Source: Aquabacterium sp. (lineage in GTDB: Bacteria > Pseudomonadota > Gammaproteobacteria > Burkholderiales > Burkholderiaceae_C). Taken from it: 9,698 nucleotides of DNA. The notes under the pieces were generated by a model. The model ran no database searches, was not told the DNA's origin, and worked only from the letters and a program-made list of their open reading frames with translations. The translations under genes and the position numbers were made by a program. Below are positions 1 to 6,963 of the stretch, piece after piece; the stretch's first letter is position 1, and the number at the start of each line of letters is the position of its first letter. The stretch spans positions 1 to 9,698 of the forward strand of contig JAGNPA010000041.1 in assembly GCA_017989885.1 (NCBI GenBank), written 5' to 3'.

Positions 1-518
1 GTGCCGCGGGTGGGTTTGGTGATGGCGTCGACTTCGAAATCGCCAGTGCCTTCGCTGCTCCAGCGCACGCCCTCTTCGGCCTTCAGGCCAGCGCGGCGCG
101 ATTCGACGGTGATGCGGTCGGCGACGATGTAGCCGCTGTAAAAGCCCACGCCGAACTGGCCAATGAGCTGGGCGTCTTTCTTCTGGTCGCCGGAGAGACG
201 GCCCATGAAGTCCTTGGTGCCGCTCTTGGCGATGGTGCCGAGGTGGTCGATCGCCTCTTGCGCGCTCATGCCGATGCCGTTGTCGCGGATGGTGATGGTG
301 CGGTTGGCCTTGTCGACCAGCACGCGCACGTCGAGGTTGGGCGCGTCTTCATACAGGGCGCTGTGATCGAGGGCCTCGAAGCGCAGCTTGTCGCACGCGT
401 CGGACGCGTTGGAGATCAGCTCGCGCAGGAAGATTTCCTTGTTGGAGTACAGCGCGTGCGTGACCAGGTGCAGCAACTGCTTGACTTCGGCCTGGAAGGA
501 ATGGGTTTGCTTGGTCAT
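1..518 (-). CDS. htpG: HtpG (Hsp90 chaperone), N-terminal part, 3' end outside window
   Basis: This is the first 172 codons of the bacterial cytosolic Hsp90, an ATP-dependent chaperone that acts with DnaK on stressed proteins. The reading frame is open from the ATG at 518 to the left edge, so the gene continues outside. What is present is most of the N-terminal GHKL (Bergerat-fold) ATPase domain. Visible motifs are SNASDA (residues 36-41, with the metal and nucleotide-contacting Asn37), DNGIGM (79-84), the GTIAKSGT stretch (94-101) and the lid glycine motif GQFGVGFYS (120-128). The start Met is placed where the family normally starts, shortly before the conserved EVKQLLHL helix. No clear Shine-Dalgarno sequence precedes it. 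A sigma-32 promoter about 60 bp upstream fits heat-shock control. The identification is based on recognised family motifs and is near certain. Confidence 0.97.
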   Translation of the reverse strand, partial: MTKQTHSFQAEVKQLLHLVTHALYSNKEIFLRELISNASDACDKLRFEALDHSALYEDAPNLDVRVLVDKANRTITIRDNGIGMSAQEAIDHLGTIAKSGTKDFMGRLSGDQKKDAQLIGQFGVGFYSGYIVADRITVESRRAGLKAEEGVRWSSEGTGDFEVDAITKPTRG

Positions 519-576
519 GGCTTGTTCTGATGCAGACAAAATGAGTGGCAGGGATTGCTGTAACGGATGGGCCCAG

Positions 577-604
577 AGATGGCGGCGGGCCCTCGTTTTT
601 CAAG
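577..604 (-). promoter_or_regulatory. Sigma-32 (RpoH) heat-shock promoter of htpG
   Basis: Reading the minus strand, CTTGAAA (604-598) is an exact match to the sigma-32 -35 element. After a 13-bp spacer comes CGCCATCT (584-577), one base from the -10 consensus CCCCATNT. Transcription would begin near 570, leaving a leader of about 50 bases before the htpG ATG. The element match and spacing are seen directly. The heat-shock role rests on what is known of htpG in proteobacteria. Confidence 0.82.
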
Positions 605-640
605 GGCGCCCGATGGGACGAAGATTTTTTGCGACAAGCC

Positions 641-670
641 TTGCGCGCAGCCAAAAAGTCGGCATATACT
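641..670 (+). promoter_or_regulatory. Sigma-70-type promoter of the tRNA gene
   Basis: TTGCGC (641-646) and TATACT (665-670) are separated by 18 bp. The -10 element matches TATAAT at 5 of 6 bases and the -35 matches TTGACA at 3 of 6. The predicted start, near 677, lies just ahead of the mature tRNA 5' end at 683, so the 5' leader to be trimmed by RNase P would be very short. It runs back to back with the htpG promoter. Confidence 0.6.
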
Positions 671-682
671 TTAGGTCTTGAT

Positions 683-759
<77 letters not shown>

Positions 760-793
760 GAATTCATCCAAGCGTGTGAACAACTTGGACAAC

Positions 794-818
794 AAAGCCA
801 CCCTCGCGGTGGCTTTTT
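794..818 (+). terminator. Intrinsic terminator behind the tRNA
   Basis: A perfect 9-bp stem, AAAGCCACC (794-802) with GGTGGCTTT (808-816), closes a 5-base CTCGC loop and runs into TTTTT (814-818). It lies 35 bases after the CCA end, so it most likely ends the tRNA transcript and separates it from the chemoreceptor gene. Confidence 0.85.
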
Positions 819-856
819 GCTTTGTGGCGCCAGCGCGACTGGCGCGCCAACAAAGC
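819..856. repeat. Second strong dyad downstream of the tRNA terminator
   Basis: GCTTTGT (819-825) pairs with ACAAAGC (850-856) as an outer stem. Inside it GCGCCAG (827-833) pairs with CTGGCGC (839-845) around a CGCGA loop, with a small asymmetric bulge between the two stems. A further ACAAAGC copy at 792-798, at the foot of the terminator, could compete for the same GCTTTGT arm. No T-tract follows, so it is not a standard terminator. Its role is unknown. Confidence 0.6.
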
Positions 857-894
857 ACGAACCAGTCTTGATGTGCAGCAAGGTTTCTGGCGTC

Positions 895-923
895 TATTGC
901 GTGCCGGGTCGGCAGACCGATAG
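895..923 (+). promoter_or_regulatory. Possible promoter of the chemoreceptor gene
   Basis: ACCGATAG (916-923) resembles the flagellar sigma-28 -10 element GCCGATAA at 6 of 8 bases, which would suit a chemotaxis gene. However, the upstream TATT (895-898) is a poor, misplaced match to TAAA. A weak sigma-70 reading is TTGCGT (897-902) with TAGCAT (921-926) at 18 bp. Either would place the start near 930. This is a candidate only. Confidence 0.28.
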
Positions 924-976
924 CATGTAACATTTGTTTCATGTCTTGCCCCTGGCAAGCAGATCACTGGCTGCAC

Positions 977-2578
977 ATGCTCAAGAACATCAAAATCGTT
1001 CAGTACTTCGGCGGCATCATCGTCGCCTTCTGGGTTTCCTTTGGCGCCCTGGCGCTGCTGGCATGGCTGGGTCTGGGCAGCGCGGCCAACAGCTTGCACG
1101 AGGTGCACGGCAATCGCATGCGCAAGGCCGATCAACTGGCACAGATGGCCGATCAGGCCACGCGCAACCGCATGGAAGTGCTGCTGATGTTCCAGCACGA
1201 CCCCTCCGGCCAACTGGCGGGTGTTCACGACCACGCCACCACGGTTCACCTGGACAACTTCGCCAAGCGGCGCACGGAGATTGAGCGCCTGTGGACGGCC
1301 GTGCGTGAAGGCCAGCCAGATGAGGCCGAGCGGACCTTGATCCAGCAGGTGGATGCCGCCCGCCAGGCATGGCGCATCCAAACCGATGCGGCCCTGCAGG
1401 CCGTGCAGCAAGGCAGCTTTGCGCCCGAGGTGATGGCCAAGTATCTGGCTGCCGGCCGCACCGAAGGCGAGGCGATGCTGAAAGCGCTGAACGATCTGAA
1501 CGCGTACCAGCAGACAGCGGCCAGCGAGTCGGCCCAGGCCGCCGATGAGCGCCACCAGTTCGCCACAGCAGCGTTTGTGGCCATGGCGATCGGACTGGGT
1601 CTGCCGGCCAGCCTTCTGGCGCTGTATGTGTTGCGGCGCATGCGCCAAGGCTTTGCGCGCGCGGATGAGAGCACCAAGGCGATTGCGTCGGGTGACCTGA
1701 CCCAGAGTTCCTATACAGATGGTCGCGACGAAATCGCGCAGCTGCTCAATCACATGGAGTTGATGCGCGCCAACCTGATCCGCGTGATCTCGGAGGTGCT
1801 GGAGTCGGCCGACAGCATCCAGGTGGCGTCTTCGCAGGTGGCAGCAGGCAACGCGGACCTGAGTCAGCGCACCGAGCAGACAGCAGGCAATCTGCAACAA
1901 ACCGCCAGCTCGACCGAAGAGCTGGGTGTGACCGTGCGCCAGAACGCCGACAACGCCCGCCAGGCCAATCAGTTGGCCCAGGGTGCGTCAGAAGTGGCCA
2001 CCCGAGGCGGCGTCGTGGTGGCCGAGGTGGTGGACACCATGAAGGGCATCAACGACAGCTCGCGGCGCATCGCCGACATCATCGGCGTGATCGATGGCAT
2101 TGCGTTCCAGACGAACATCCTCGCCCTGAATGCGGCCGTGGAAGCGGCGCGGGCGGGTGAACAGGGTCGGGGTTTTGCCGTGGTGGCCGGCGAGGTGCGC
2201 TCGCTGGCGCAACGCTCGGCCGAAGCGGCCCGTGAGATCCGCAGCCTGATCGCGGCCAGTGTGGAACGCGTCGAGGCCGGTTCGCGTCAGGTGGACCAGG
2301 CGGGCAGCACGATGCACGAGGTGGTGCAGGCGATCAGCCATGTGCGCGACATCGTGAGCGAGATCAGCCAGGCCAGCGTGGAGCAAAGCGAGGGCGTATC
2401 CCTGGTCGGGCAGGCGGTCAGTCAGATGGATGCCGCCACGCAGCAGAACGCGGCACTGGTTGAAGAGAGTGCCGCCGCCGCCGAGAGCCTGAGCAATCAG
2501 GCTCGCAATCTGGTGAACACCGTGTCGGCGTTCAGGTTGAGCGCCTCGGATCTGCGAGAGGTCCCGCAGATCCGGTGA
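977..2578 (+). CDS. Methyl-accepting chemotaxis protein (transmembrane chemoreceptor)
   Basis: A 533-residue inner-membrane chemoreceptor that would pass ligand signals to CheW and CheA and be tuned by CheR/CheB methylation. The order is: cytoplasmic tip, TM1 (about residues 11-34), a periplasmic sensor of about 160 residues that looks like a four-helix bundle, TM2 (195-219), HAMP (220-272), then a long helical signalling domain. The highly conserved hairpin tip [20 protein letters not shown] is at 373-392. Candidate methylation stretches include TASSTEEL and [10 protein letters not shown]. The C-terminus ends in VPQIR and lacks a CheR-tethering NWETF-type pentapeptide. I chose ATG 977 because MLKNIKI... 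is a typical receptor start directly before TM1. An in-frame ATG at 941 would add 12 residues, and neither has a good ribosome site. The ligand is unknown and no che genes are nearby. Confidence 0.95.
   Translation: MLKNIKIVQYFGGIIVAFWVSFGALALLAWLGLGSAANSLHEVHGNRMRKADQLAQMADQATRNRMEVLLMFQHDPSGQLAGVHDHATTVHLDNFAKRRTEIERLWTAVREGQPDEAERTLIQQVDAARQAWRIQTDAALQAVQQGSFAPEVMAKYLAAGRTEGEAMLKALNDLNAYQQTAASESAQAADERHQFATAAFVAMAIGLGLPASLLALYVLRRMRQGFARADESTKAIASGDLTQSSYTDGRDEIAQLLNHMELMRANLIRVISEVLESADSIQVASSQVAAGNADLSQRTEQTAGNLQQTASSTEELGVTVRQNADNARQANQLAQGASEVATRGGVVVAEVVDTMKGINDSSRRIADIIGVIDGIAFQTNILALNAAVEAARAGEQGRGFAVVAGEVRSLAQRSAEAAREIRSLIAASVERVEAGSRQVDQAGSTMHEVVQAISHVRDIVSEISQASVEQSEGVSLVGQAVSQMDAATQQNAALVEESAAAAESLSNQARNLVNTVSAFRLSASDLREVPQIR
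2547..2574 (+). terminator. Perfect hairpin at the 3' end of the chemoreceptor gene
   Basis: CGGATCTGCG (2547-2556) pairs perfectly over 10 bp with CGCAGATCCG (2565-2574) around an 8-base loop. It sits in the last codons, ending one base before the TGA. There is no T-tract, so it may be a 3'-end stability structure or part of a two-hairpin stop signal with the dyad at 2590-2615. Confidence 0.45.
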
Positions 2579-2589
2579 GCGCAAGGGGC

Positions 2590-2615
2590 GATCTGGTCGT
2601 GGTGACGATCAGATC
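2590..2615. terminator. Bidirectional hairpin between convergent chemoreceptor and gdhA genes
   Basis: GATCTGGTCGT (2590-2600) pairs over 11 bp, with a single G-U, to ACGATCAGATC (2605-2615) around a GGTG loop. It covers the gdhA stop codon (2609-2611) and fills most of the 30-bp gap between two genes that converge. Neither strand has a clear T-tract after the stem. Position and stability suggest a shared end for both transcripts. The termination role is inferred. Confidence 0.55.
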
Positions 2616-3955
2616 ACGCCCTGGGCCAGCATGGCGTCGGCGACCTTGACGAAGCCGCCCACGTTGGCACCGTTGACGTAGCTGACCGTGCCGTCGGCAC
2701 GGCGGCCGTGGCGCACGCAAACTTCGTGGATGCTGCGCATGATGCCCAGCAGACGGGCGTCGACTTCTTCACGGGTCCACGACAGGCGGATGGCGTTCTG
2801 GCTCATTTCCAGACCGGAAGTGGCCACACCGCCGGCGTTCGAGGCTTTGCCCGGTGCATACAGGATGCCGTTGCCTTCGAAGACGTGCACGGCTTCCAGC
2901 GTGGAAGGCATGTTGGCGCCTTCGGCGACGCAGATGACACCGTTCTTGACCAGGGTTTCGGCGTCCTTGCCGTCCAGCTCGTTCTGGGTGGCGCAAGGCA
3001 GGGCCACATCCACGGGGATGGACCAGGGGCGCACGCCTTCCAGGAACACGGTGCCCGGCACGCGCTTGGCGTAGTCGCCGACGCGACCGTACAGGTGGTT
3101 CTTCACTTCCATCAGCTCGGCGAGCTTGGCGGGGGTGAAGCCGGCTTCGTCCAGGACGGTGCCACTGGAGTCGGAGACGGTGACGACCTTGGCGCCCAGC
3201 GCCATGGCCTTCTCGACCGCGTACTGGGCCACGTTGCCGGAGCCAGAGACGCTCACGCGCATGCCTTCGAAGTTGCGGCCCTTGAGCTTGAGCATTTCTT
3301 CGGCGAAGTAGACCGTGCCGTAGCCGGTGGCTTCCGGACGGATCAGCGAACCACCGAAGCTCAGGCCCTTGCCGGTGAAAACGCAGTCGGCTCGGTTGCT
3401 GAGCTTTTTGTACATGCCGGCCATGTAGCCGACTTCGCGGCCACCGACGCCGATGTCACCGGCCGGCACGTCGGTGTCGGCACCCACGTGACGGAACAGC
3501 TCACTGACGAAGGCCTGGCAGAAGCGCATGATTTCGCCCTGGCTCTTGCCCTTGGGGTCGAAGTCGGAGCCGCCCTTGCCACCGCCCATGGGCAGCGTGG
3601 TCAAGGCGTTCTTGAAGGTCTGCTCAAAAGCCAGGAACTTCAGAATCGACAGGTTGACCGAGGGGTGGAAGCGGATGCCGCCCTTGTACGGGCCAATGGA
3701 CAGGCTGTGCTGGATGCGATAGCCGCGATTGACCTGCACCTGACCACGGTCATCGACCCAGGACACGCGGAACATGATGATGCGTTCGGGCTCGACCAGT
3801 CGCTCCAGCAGGCTCTGCTCGGCGTACTTGGGGTTCTGCTCGATGAAGGGCCACAGGCTGTCCATCACCTCGGTGACGGCTTGGAGGAATTCGGGTTGGC
3901 CGGGGTTGCGGGCGGCAACCTGGCTCAGAAAGCTGTCCAGCGACTGAATTTTCAT
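2609..3955 (-). CDS. gdhA: NADP-specific glutamate dehydrogenase
   Basis: A 448-residue, full-length member of the hexameric small-subunit glutamate dehydrogenase family. It assimilates ammonium by reductive amination of 2-oxoglutarate to glutamate in the cytoplasm. The substrate-site lysines known from the family are at residues 91 (YKGGIRFH), 115 (TFKNAL) and 127 (PMGGGKGG), and the catalytic Asp is in VPAGDIGVG (Asp167). The Rossmann domain shows SGSGNVAQ (237-244), and the second strand ends in SDSSGT (261-266), the NADP-type pattern of the E. coli enzyme. The ATG at 3955 gives the usual N-terminus and length. The upstream GGTG is only a weak ribosome site. It converges on the chemoreceptor gene and diverges from fbpA. 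Two inverted operator-like sites upstream may control it. Confidence 0.97.
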   Translation of the reverse strand: MKIQSLDSFLSQVAARNPGQPEFLQAVTEVMDSLWPFIEQNPKYAEQSLLERLVEPERIIMFRVSWVDDRGQVQVNRGYRIQHSLSIGPYKGGIRFHPSVNLSILKFLAFEQTFKNALTTLPMGGGKGGSDFDPKGKSQGEIMRFCQAFVSELFRHVGADTDVPAGDIGVGGREVGYMAGMYKKLSNRADCVFTGKGLSFGGSLIRPEATGYGTVYFAEEMLKLKGRNFEGMRVSVSGSGNVAQYAVEKAMALGAKVVTVSDSSGTVLDEAGFTPAKLAELMEVKNHLYGRVGDYAKRVPGTVFLEGVRPWSIPVDVALPCATQNELDGKDAETLVKNGVICVAEGANMPSTLEAVHVFEGNGILYAPGKASNAGGVATSGLEMSQNAIRLSWTREEVDARLLGIMRSIHEVCVRHGRRADGTVSYVNGANVGGFVKVADAMLAQGVI

Positions 3956-4015
3956 GATGTGCGCACCGATCAGGTGCCGATGTGGAAGGCGGGTCGAACA
4001 TTTTTACATATTCAA

Positions 4016-4081
4016 CCCCACCATGGTGCAAATGAGGGCAACGGGCGAGCGCGGCCGTCAAGAAATCACACCATATTGGGG
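4016..4081 (-). promoter_or_regulatory. Paired inverted operator-like sites upstream of gdhA
   Basis: CCCCACCATGGTG (4016-4028) and CACCATATTGGGG (4069-4081) are inverted copies matching at 11 of 13 bases, with centres 53 bp apart, close to five helical turns. The proximal copy contains a perfect palindrome, CACCATGGTG (4019-4028). Candidate gdhA promoter elements on the minus strand are weak. One is TTGACG (4061-4056) with CCTCAT (4037-4032). The other is TTGCAC (4031-4026) with TATGTA (4010-4005). The pair looks like binding sites for a dimeric regulator, whose identity I cannot name. Confidence 0.35.
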
Positions 4082-4087
4082 CACACA

Positions 4088-4108
4088 GATCATGACCTTG
4101 ATCATGAC
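4088..4108 (+). repeat. Tandem GATCATGAC repeat upstream of fbpA
   Basis: GATCATGAC occurs at 4088-4096 and again at 4100-4108, a 12-bp period with a CTT spacer. The second copy overlaps the proposed -35 element of fbpA and enters the Fur-like box. It could be a second regulator site or part of an extended Fur array. The function is inferred from position only. Confidence 0.45.
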
Positions 4109-4132
4109 AATACGAATGATTCCTGTTATCTT
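4104..4132 (+). promoter_or_regulatory. fbpA promoter with overlapping Fur-box-like operator
   Basis: ATGACA (4104-4109, 5 of 6 to TTGACA) and TATCTT (4127-4132, 4 of 6) are 17 bp apart. Between them, 4106-4124 matches the 19-bp Fur consensus GATAATGATAATCATTATC at 11 positions by my alignment. A repressor bound there would block RNA polymerase, as expected for an iron-uptake gene repressed by Fur with iron. The start would be near 4139, giving a leader of about 55 bases. Confidence 0.5.
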
Positions 4133-4179
4133 CAACGACATGTCCAGTGGGTCTTCTGGCCCTCTCGCCGTCCAACCTC

Positions 4180-4186
4180 AAGGAAG
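4180..4186 (+). promoter_or_regulatory. Ribosome binding site of fbpA
   Basis: AAGGAAG lies 7 bases before the ATG at 4194 and decides that start over the long in-frame upstream extension. It is the only strong Shine-Dalgarno sequence before any gene in this window. Confidence 0.8.
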
Positions 4187-4193
4187 CTGTCAC

Positions 4194-5219
4194 ATGGCTC
4201 ATCTGACCTCTCGCGTTGCTGCCCTCACCCTGATTGCACTGGCCTGCCAGGGCGCTGCCCACGCCGCCGATGCGGTGCTCAACATCTACTCGGCCCGTCA
4301 CTACCAGACGGACGAGGCGCTGTACAAGGACTTCACCAAACAGACCGGCATCCAGGTCAACCGCCTCGATGGCAAGGAAGACGAGCTGCTCGAGCGCATC
4401 AAGAACGAAGGCGCCAACTCGCCGGCCGACATCCTGATCACGGTGGACGCGGCCCGCCTGGAGATCGCCGACAGCCTGGGCCTGTTCCAGCCGGTGTCCT
4501 CCAAGGTGCTGGACGCCCGCATCCCCGACCACCTGCGCACACCCACCTGGGTCGCGTTCTCGACGCGCGCCCGCGTCATCGTCTACAACAAGCGTGCGGT
4601 GAAGGCCGAGTGGGTGCAGACCTATGACGACCTGGCCAACCCGCGCCTGAAAGACCAGGTGTGTGTGCGCTCGGGCTCTCACCCCTACAACCTGTCGCTG
4701 GGCGCGGCCATGATCGCGCACGAGGGCGAGGCCAAGACCGAGAACTGGGCGCGCGGTCTGGTGGTCAACTTTGCGCGCGCGCCCAAGGGCGGCGACACCG
4801 ACCAGCTCAAGGCCGTGGCCGCAGGTGAATGCGGTGTGACGATCTCCAACAGCTACTACCTGGCTCGCCTGATGCGTTCGGCCAAGCCGGAGGACCGCAA
4901 GGTGATCGAGTCGCTGGGCGTGGTGTGGCCGAACCAGAAGACCTGGGGCACGCACATCAACATCTCGGGCGCCGGTGTGATCAAGACCGCCCCGAACCGT
5001 GCCGCCGCCGTCAAGTTCATGGAGTACCTGAGCAGCGACAAGGCCCAGGCCTACTTCGCCGATGGGAACAACGAATGGCCGGCCGTGAGCTCGGTCAAGA
5101 TCGACAACCCGGCTTTGAAGGCCTTGGGGACGTTCAAGCCTGACACGATGCCCGTGGGCGATCTGGCGCGCAATGCGGCCAAGGCCCAAAAGGCGTTCGA
5201 TCGCGCAGGCTGGCGTTGA
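4194..5219 (+). CDS. fbpA: Ferric-iron ABC transporter periplasmic binding protein (FbpA/FutA type)
   Basis: A 341-residue periplasmic protein that captures Fe(3+) and delivers it to the membrane permease. It starts with a signal peptide (hydrophobic core about residues 8-20) and a likely signal peptidase I site after AHA (24). The mature protein has the start of the FutA/FbpA family: YSARHY (32-37), with His36 and Tyr37 at usual iron-ligand positions, then GKEDELLERIK (60-70) and ADILITVDAARL (78-89). The paired tyrosines of the iron site are in NSYYLAR (Tyr221, Tyr222). Cys157 and Cys213 are the only cysteines in the mature chain and could form a disulfide. Start ATG 4194 is fixed by AAGGAAG and the signal peptide. 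It converges on the permease gene, 4 bp apart, and a Fur-like promoter precedes it. Family names also used are afuA and idiA. Confidence 0.95.
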   Translation: MAHLTSRVAALTLIALACQGAAHAADAVLNIYSARHYQTDEALYKDFTKQTGIQVNRLDGKEDELLERIKNEGANSPADILITVDAARLEIADSLGLFQPVSSKVLDARIPDHLRTPTWVAFSTRARVIVYNKRAVKAEWVQTYDDLANPRLKDQVCVRSGSHPYNLSLGAAMIAHEGEAKTENWARGLVVNFARAPKGGDTDQLKAVAAGECGVTISNSYYLARLMRSAKPEDRKVIESLGVVWPNQKTWGTHINISGAGVIKTAPNRAAAVKFMEYLSSDKAQAYFADGNNEWPAVSSVKIDNPALKALGTFKPDTMPVGDLARNAAKAQKAFDRAGWR

Positions 5220-5223
5220 AGCG

Positions 5224-6936
5224 TCAGTTCGAGGTCGACGAGCCCTGACGGGCTTTGGCGATCTCGCGACTGAGCACGATCAGGGGCAGCAGCCCCACCA
5301 CCACGATGGCCAGGGCTGAGGTGGACGCCTCGGCCAGACGTTCGTCGGAGGCGAGCGTGTAGGCCTGCGTGGCCAGGGTGTCGAAGTTGAAGGGGCGCAT
5401 CACCAAGGTGGCGGGCAGCTCCTTCATCACATCAATGAACACCAGCAAGGTGGCGGTCAGCAGGCTGCCACGCAAAAGCGGAAAGTGCACGCGGCGCAAG
5501 GTCGCGGCCGGGCTCAGACCCAGGCTGCGCGCCGCGTTGTCCATGCTGGGCGTGATCTTGAGCAGACCCGCGTCCACCGACTGCACGGCCGGCGTCAGGA
5601 AACGCACCACACAGGCGTAGACCAGGCCGGCAATGCCGCCCGTGAGCACCAGCCCGGACTGCCAGTCAAAGTGGGCAATCAACCAGTTGGTGAGCGCGTT
5701 GTCGATACGGGACACCGGGATGAGCACGCCGACGGCGATGACGGTGCCCGGCAAGGCGTAGCCCAGCCCACCCAGGCGGTGCACGCTGCGGACCAGCCAG
5801 GAGCGGGCACGCAGGCGGGCCGCGTAGCCCAGCAACAAAGCCAGGCTCACGGCGATCAGGGCGGTAAGACCGGACACGGTGACGCTGTTGGTGGCCAACT
5901 CGATAAAGCGCGCGCCGAACTGCGCGTCACCTTCGGTGATCGCCATCTCCAGCAGGATGCCGGCCGGCAACAGGAAGCCGGTCACCAGCGGGATCAGGCA
6001 GGCGATGACCGCCAGTGCCGCCCGGGCACCCCGCAGTCGCCGGGCCTGAAAGCGCGCCCGGCGCAGGGTGGTGTCATTGAAACGGGCACGGCCACGTGAC
6101 AGGCGCTCGAAGGCCAGCACCAGGATGACGAAACCCAGCAAAGCCGTGGCCAGTTGCGCGGCCGCCACCCGGTCGCCGAGCGAGAACCAGGCGCGGTAGA
6201 TGCCGGTGGTGAAGGTCTGCACGCCAAAATAGGACACCGCGCCGAAATCGGCCAGCGTCTCCATCAGCGCCAGCGAGACGCCCGCAGCAATGGCCGGACG
6301 CGCCAGCGGCAGGGACACGCGCCAGAAGCTGGCCCAGGGCCCCAGGCCCAGCGAACGCCCGACTTCGAGCATGCCGCCAGCCCGCTCCAGAAAGGCGGTG
6401 CGCGCCAGCATGTACACATAGGGATAGAGCACCAGCGAGAACAGGATCACCGCGCCACCCAGCGAGCGCACGTCGGGGAACCAGTAGTCGGCGCGTGTCC
6501 AGTCGAAGGTGTCGCGCAGCGCGGTCTGCACTGGCCCGACGAATTGCAGCAGGTCGGTGTAGGTGTAGGCCATCACATAACCGGGCACAGCCAGCGGCAA
6601 GACCAGGGCCCACTCGAGCATGCCGCGCAGCGGAAAGTTGTAGCGCGTGACCAGCCAGGCCGCCCCGACGCCCATGCTGGCGGTGCCCAGCCCCACCCCC
6701 AGGCACAGCCACAGGGTGGACCAGAGGTAGTCGGGCAGCACCGTAGAGGAGAGGTGCGCCCAGGTGTCGCTGGTGCCCGTGCTGAGCACATGGCTGATGA
6801 CAGCGAGCACCGGCAAGGCCACCAGGGCCCCGACGAGCAATGCCCAGGCGGTGAGCCACCCGGCCCGCCAGCGCTCAGAGAAAGGGCGGACCGAGGACAC
6901 GGACGAGGGAGAATGAGAGGGGACAGCCAGCTTCAT
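5224..6936 (-). CDS. fbpB: Ferric-iron ABC transporter permease, fused two-domain type (FbpB)
   Basis: A 570-residue inner-membrane permease that forms the iron channel for FbpA and the ATPase. It contains two binding-protein-dependent permease domains in one chain, about 12 membrane helices in all, which is the normal arrangement in the FbpB/AfuB family. The two ATPase-contacting EAA loops are visible: EVGRSLGLGPWASFWRVSLP (191-210) and NAARSLGLSPAATLRRVHFP (467-486). A basic cytoplasmic linker (about 276-305) separates the halves. The ATG at 6936 gives a short hydrophilic N-tail before TM1 (about 28-50). No Shine-Dalgarno sequence precedes it, and a GATAAT element ends 14 bases upstream. 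The gene points left, converging on fbpA and diverging from the ATPase gene, so it cannot share a transcript with either. Substrate assignment to iron comes from family resemblance and neighbours. Confidence 0.94.
   Translation of the reverse strand: MKLAVPSHSPSSVSSVRPFSERWRAGWLTAWALLVGALVALPVLAVISHVLSTGTSDTWAHLSSTVLPDYLWSTLWLCLGVGLGTASMGVGAAWLVTRYNFPLRGMLEWALVLPLAVPGYVMAYTYTDLLQFVGPVQTALRDTFDWTRADYWFPDVRSLGGAVILFSLVLYPYVYMLARTAFLERAGGMLEVGRSLGLGPWASFWRVSLPLARPAIAAGVSLALMETLADFGAVSYFGVQTFTTGIYRAWFSLGDRVAAAQLATALLGFVILVLAFERLSRGRARFNDTTLRRARFQARRLRGARAALAVIACLIPLVTGFLLPAGILLEMAITEGDAQFGARFIELATNSVTVSGLTALIAVSLALLLGYAARLRARSWLVRSVHRLGGLGYALPGTVIAVGVLIPVSRIDNALTNWLIAHFDWQSGLVLTGGIAGLVYACVVRFLTPAVQSVDAGLLKITPSMDNAARSLGLSPAATLRRVHFPLLRGSLLTATLLVFIDVMKELPATLVMRPFNFDTLATQAYTLASDERLAEASTSALAIVVVGLLPLIVLSREIAKARQGSSTSN
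5241..5256 (+). terminator. Weak stem-loop after fbpA
   Basis: AGCCC (5241-5245) pairs with GGGCT (5250-5254) around TGAC and is followed by TTT. It lies 22 bases past the fbpA stop, inside the 3' coding end of fbpB. The stem is only 5 bp and the T-tract is short, so it is at best a weak terminator for the fbpA transcript. Confidence 0.25.
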
Positions 6937-6943
6937 GGTGAAT

Positions 6944-6963
6944 TGAGAATTATCATCGTTTCA
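6944..6963. promoter_or_regulatory. Fur-box-like operator in the fbpB-fbpC divergent gap
   Basis: TGAGAAT-T-ATCATCG (6944-6958) matches the 7-1-7 Fur motif TGATAATNATTATCA at 11 of 14 defined bases. The 19-bp form at 6945-6963 matches at 12 of 19. The same bases supply possible -10 elements in both directions: GATAAT on the minus strand (6955-6950) and TATCAT on the plus strand (6951-6956). Neither direction has a good -35. The whole divergent gap is only 54 bp (6937-6990), so one bound Fur dimer could shut off both genes. Confidence 0.6.

Noticed and set aside
764..1900. A long minus-strand open frame opposite the chemoreceptor gene
   Set aside because: It is a shadow of the receptor coding frame, with no recognisable domain, and its translation is rich in Arg, His and Gly as expected for antisense GC-rich sequence.
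3954..4193. N-terminal extension of fbpA back to 3954
   Set aside because: The signal peptide and AAGGAAG ribosome site fix ATG 4194. The upstream part is promoter and operator sequence.
3956..4193. Possible riboswitch or other structured leader in the gdhA-fbpA gap
   Set aside because: I see no known aptamer core or long conserved pairing. The gap is better explained by promoter elements and operator-like repeats.
2708..4627. A long plus-strand open frame of over 600 codons covering gdhA in antisense and reaching into fbpA
   Set aside because: It is a by-product of high-GC codon usage opposite gdhA. The minus-strand gdhA protein is a perfect family match, and the antisense product is a low-complexity His/Gly/Ala-rich chain without domains.
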